DNA from: Tabrizicola sp.
GTDB lineage: Bacteria; Pseudomonadota; Alphaproteobacteria; Rhodobacterales; Rhodobacteraceae
Direction: 5' to 3'
Assembly: GCA_025458105.1 (NCBI GenBank)
Contig: JALOTD010000001.1
Span: 1 to 64,000, forward strand
DNA length: 64,000 bases
How positions within the stretch are numbered: the first letter of the stretch is position 1; each line of letters opens with the position of its first letter. The translations under genes and the position numbers were made by a program. Positions 62,844 through 64,000 of this stretch are shown one piece after another. Below the pieces are notes generated by a model. It made no database searches. It had not been told where the DNA came from and worked only from the letters and a program-made list of their open reading frames with translations.

Positions 62844-62876
62844 AAAGGCCGCCATCCCCGGCGGCCTTTCGCTTTT
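62844..62876 (+). terminator. Rho-independent terminator
   Basis: AAAGGCCGCC / GGCGGCCTTT perfect 10-bp stem with ATCCCC loop, followed by CGCTTTT, 48 bases after the winged-helix gene. Confidence 0.85.
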
Positions 62877-62889
62877 GAAGGAGCGCAAC

Positions 62890-63069
62890 ATGGTCTCTAT
62901 CGAATCTGTCCTCTGGCTGACCTTTCTGGTCGCCGCGTCCGTCATGGTCGGACAGACCGTTGTCTCGCCGCTGGTAGCAAACGCTCAGACGCAGGCGCAA
63001 CTCAACCTGCAATCAGTCGCCATCATCGAACAGGCCCTGGCCGTCTGCCCGATGGAGGTCTCCCAATGA
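62890..63069 (+). CDS. Small membrane or secreted element protein
   Basis: 59 residues. One hydrophobic segment (VLWLTFLVAASVMVGQTVVS) with a possible AnA cleavage, then a polar tail ending CPMEVSQ. AAGGAG is seven bases upstream of the ATG. Overlaps the next gene by ATGA. Lysis-type or superinfection-type roles are possible but unproven. Confidence 0.65.
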   Translation: MVSIESVLWLTFLVAASVMVGQTVVSPLVANAQTQAQLNLQSVAIIEQALAVCPMEVSQ

Positions 63070-63230
63070 CCCAACCCTGGCTCGGTTTCGTTGCCGTCAC
63101 CTTGGGCCTGATCCAAGGCGGCGGCGTTGAGGTCATCCAAGCGCCCGTCCGTTGGCTCGTGTCCGGCCTCGACGCGCCCATGATCGTGCAGGCCCAGACT
63201 TGCATCATCGGGAGGCTGATCAATGGCTGA
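63066..63230 (+). CDS. Small amphipathic element protein
   Basis: 54 residues (MTQPWLGFVAVTLGLIQGGG ... IIGRLING) with one weak membrane segment. Coupled by ATGA to the previous gene and overlapping the next by eight bases. Confidence 0.55.
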   Translation: MTQPWLGFVAVTLGLIQGGGVEVIQAPVRWLVSGLDAPMIVQAQTCIIGRLING

Positions 63231-63396
63231 CCCGATGCGCCTCGCTATCTCGTTTCTGAACGGCAATGTCTCCGAGGTCGTCCTTGCCGTCCGCGCGAAC
63301 GGCCTTCTCGCCATTCGGGTGTCCCTGGAACTCTACGGCCTGAAAGGCATCGAACCTGTCTACCGCCTGCGTGATGCCGTGGAGGCGCGGCAATGA
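63223..63396 (+). CDS. Small hypothetical element protein
   Basis: 57 residues with beta-strand pattern (LNGNVSEVVLAVRANGLLAI) and a helical end. Overlaps both neighbours, so it is read as part of a coupled series. Confidence 0.55.
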   Translation: MADPMRLAISFLNGNVSEVVLAVRANGLLAIRVSLELYGLKGIEPVYRLRDAVEARQ

Positions 63397-63803
63397 ACGC
63401 TCAGGTCCACCCAATCACCCAAGGCGGATGGCTCTACCTCCTGACCAACCCGGCCATGCCAGGACTCGTGAAAGTCGGGATGACGACGCGGTCACCCGAG
63501 GAGCGCGCCCAGGAGTTGGCTTCTACCGGCGTCCCGATGCCGTTCGAGGTGGAGGCGGCATGGCCTGTTGACGACGTGCGGGCGGCAGAGCGCATCGCGC
63601 ACGCGGCCTTGTCCGGTCACCGTGTCGACGGTGCCCGCGAATGGTTCCGCCTGTCTGTGCCTCAAGCCATCGAGGCGCTCGGGCGGTCGCGACAGAGGCG
63701 AAGCCTGTCGATGTGGCGGCTCGTTCGCGGCGTGGTCGAAGCGGTCGGCTGGCTGACTGTCGCGGCCTTGGTTCTGGCTCCTCTGCTCGGGGGTGAGCTG
63801 TGA
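63393..63803 (+). CDS. GIY-YIG-like (T5orf172) nuclease-domain protein with membrane anchor
   Basis: 136 residues. The N-terminal 85 residues match the T5orf172/Mug113 branch of GIY-YIG: GWLYLLTNPAMPGLVKVGMT, TRSPEERAQELASTGVPMPF, EVEAAWPVDDVRAAERIAHA, REWFRL. A C-terminal membrane segment (VVEAVGWLTVAALVLAPLLG) follows, unusual for a nuclease domain. ATGA overlap with the previous gene. Confidence 0.78.
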   Translation: MNAQVHPITQGGWLYLLTNPAMPGLVKVGMTTRSPEERAQELASTGVPMPFEVEAAWPVDDVRAAERIAHAALSGHRVDGAREWFRLSVPQAIEALGRSRQRRSLSMWRLVRGVVEAVGWLTVAALVLAPLLGGEL

Positions 63804-64000
63804 TGTTCCGAAGGAAAAAGCCGCAACCCCTGCCTGAGAAGCAGTATCCCCTTGTGCTCAAGACCAAGTGGAGGACTGACCTTCTGGACCCGCGCGAAGG
63901 TCGTTTCAACGCCCTCAAGGGCTTGACCGGCCCAAGCACACCACGGCCCCTGACAATGGCCCAGAAGGCGCGTGTGCGCCGGTGCGCGTTGACCTTTGCT
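63803..64000 (+). CDS. Hypothetical element protein, 5' part only
   Basis: At least 66 residues, open to the window edge. Basic start (MFRRKKPQPLPEKQYPLVLK) and TDLLDPREGRFNALKGLTGP. Starts by TGATG overlap with the GIY-YIG gene. No family recognised from the visible part. Confidence 0.6.
   Translation, partial: MFRRKKPQPLPEKQYPLVLKTKWRTDLLDPREGRFNALKGLTGPSTPRPLTMAQKARVRRCALTFA

Larger units (their letters stand above)
51866..64000. mobile_element. Integrated element (prophage, satellite or island), right end outside window
   Basis: Begins in the disrupted tRNA-Thr and carries a tyrosine integrase as first gene, dense small unknown genes with frequent stop/start overlaps, a HTH/excisionase-like gene, a restriction-modification pair and small membrane and nuclease-like proteins. 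No capsid, portal, tail or terminase large subunit gene is visible in the 12.1 kb seen. Type remains open. Confidence 0.85.

Noticed and set aside
62890..63396. Toxin-antitoxin module among the three small coupled genes
   Set aside because: Size and coupling fit, but no toxin or antitoxin motif is visible; left as unknown small proteins.

Overview
The window looks like one contig of a high-GC alphaproteobacterium of the order Rhodobacterales (Rhodobacter, Gemmobacter or Tabrizicola relatives; genus not resolved). The basis is gene content: the NADH dehydrogenase accessory subunit NDUFA12, DUF2155, DUF2312 and DUF4167 proteins, a PreT/PreA pyrimidine-reduction cluster, and intergenic repeats of the type common in that group. 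Most of the first 51.8 kb is chromosomal backbone; the last 12.2 kb is an integrated mobile element that runs off the right edge.

Layout. 1-9.7 kb: end of a ferric-iron binding protein gene, mazG, an outer-membrane beta-barrel, an M20 amidohydrolase, a class III aminotransferase next to a damaged agmatinase gene (probably amine catabolism), then prfA-prmC. 9.8-17.7 kb: DUF4167 protein, tRNA-Asn, an MBL hydrolase, a sensor kinase, a CAP-domain protein, a CDP-alcohol phosphatidyltransferase, a photolyase-like FAD protein, a TPR protein and an ECF sigma/anti-sigma pair. 17.7-23.6 kb: clpP, a broken clpX, NDUFA12, MlaD-like, DUF2155, aat, accC and accB.

23.7-39.1 kb is a reductive pyrimidine catabolism locus: preT and preA (dihydropyrimidine dehydrogenase), hydA (dihydropyrimidinase), hyuC (N-carbamoyl-beta-alanine amidase), two RutR-like TetR regulators, and an ABC importer with a THI5/NMT1-type binding protein. 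Two perfect TGACC-N4-GGTCA palindromes between one regulator and hyuC, and a weaker relative upstream of preT, resemble the RutR box and suggest co-regulation. 39.2-46.8 kb holds a second outer-membrane barrel, an XRE regulator of the short-chain acyl-CoA type, a response regulator, a transporter-histidine kinase fusion (CrbS/CbrA-like) and an orphan FliM/FliN-type protein. 46.8-51.8 kb has a degenerate FadB/FadJ-like protein, DUF2312, a sulfotransferase-like protein and a two-domain iron permease.

51.8-64.0 kb: only the 5' half of tRNA-Thr(TGU) is present. At its anticodon stem the sequence switches to a mobile element that opens with a tyrosine integrase. Inside are a leftward operon of small unknown proteins, a gene-free control region with a three-copy direct/inverted repeat and several palindromes, a HTH/excisionase-like gene, a convergent restriction-modification pair whose methyltransferase carries an embedded HTH, a winged-helix protein and a string of overlapping small genes including a membrane-anchored GIY-YIG protein. 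No capsid, tail or terminase large-subunit gene is visible, so it could be a prophage end, a satellite or an integrative island.

Two conserved genes (agmatinase, clpX) carry internal frameshifting deletions. Because clpX is essential in the alphaproteobacterium Caulobacter, assembly or consensus error is a serious alternative to real gene loss.
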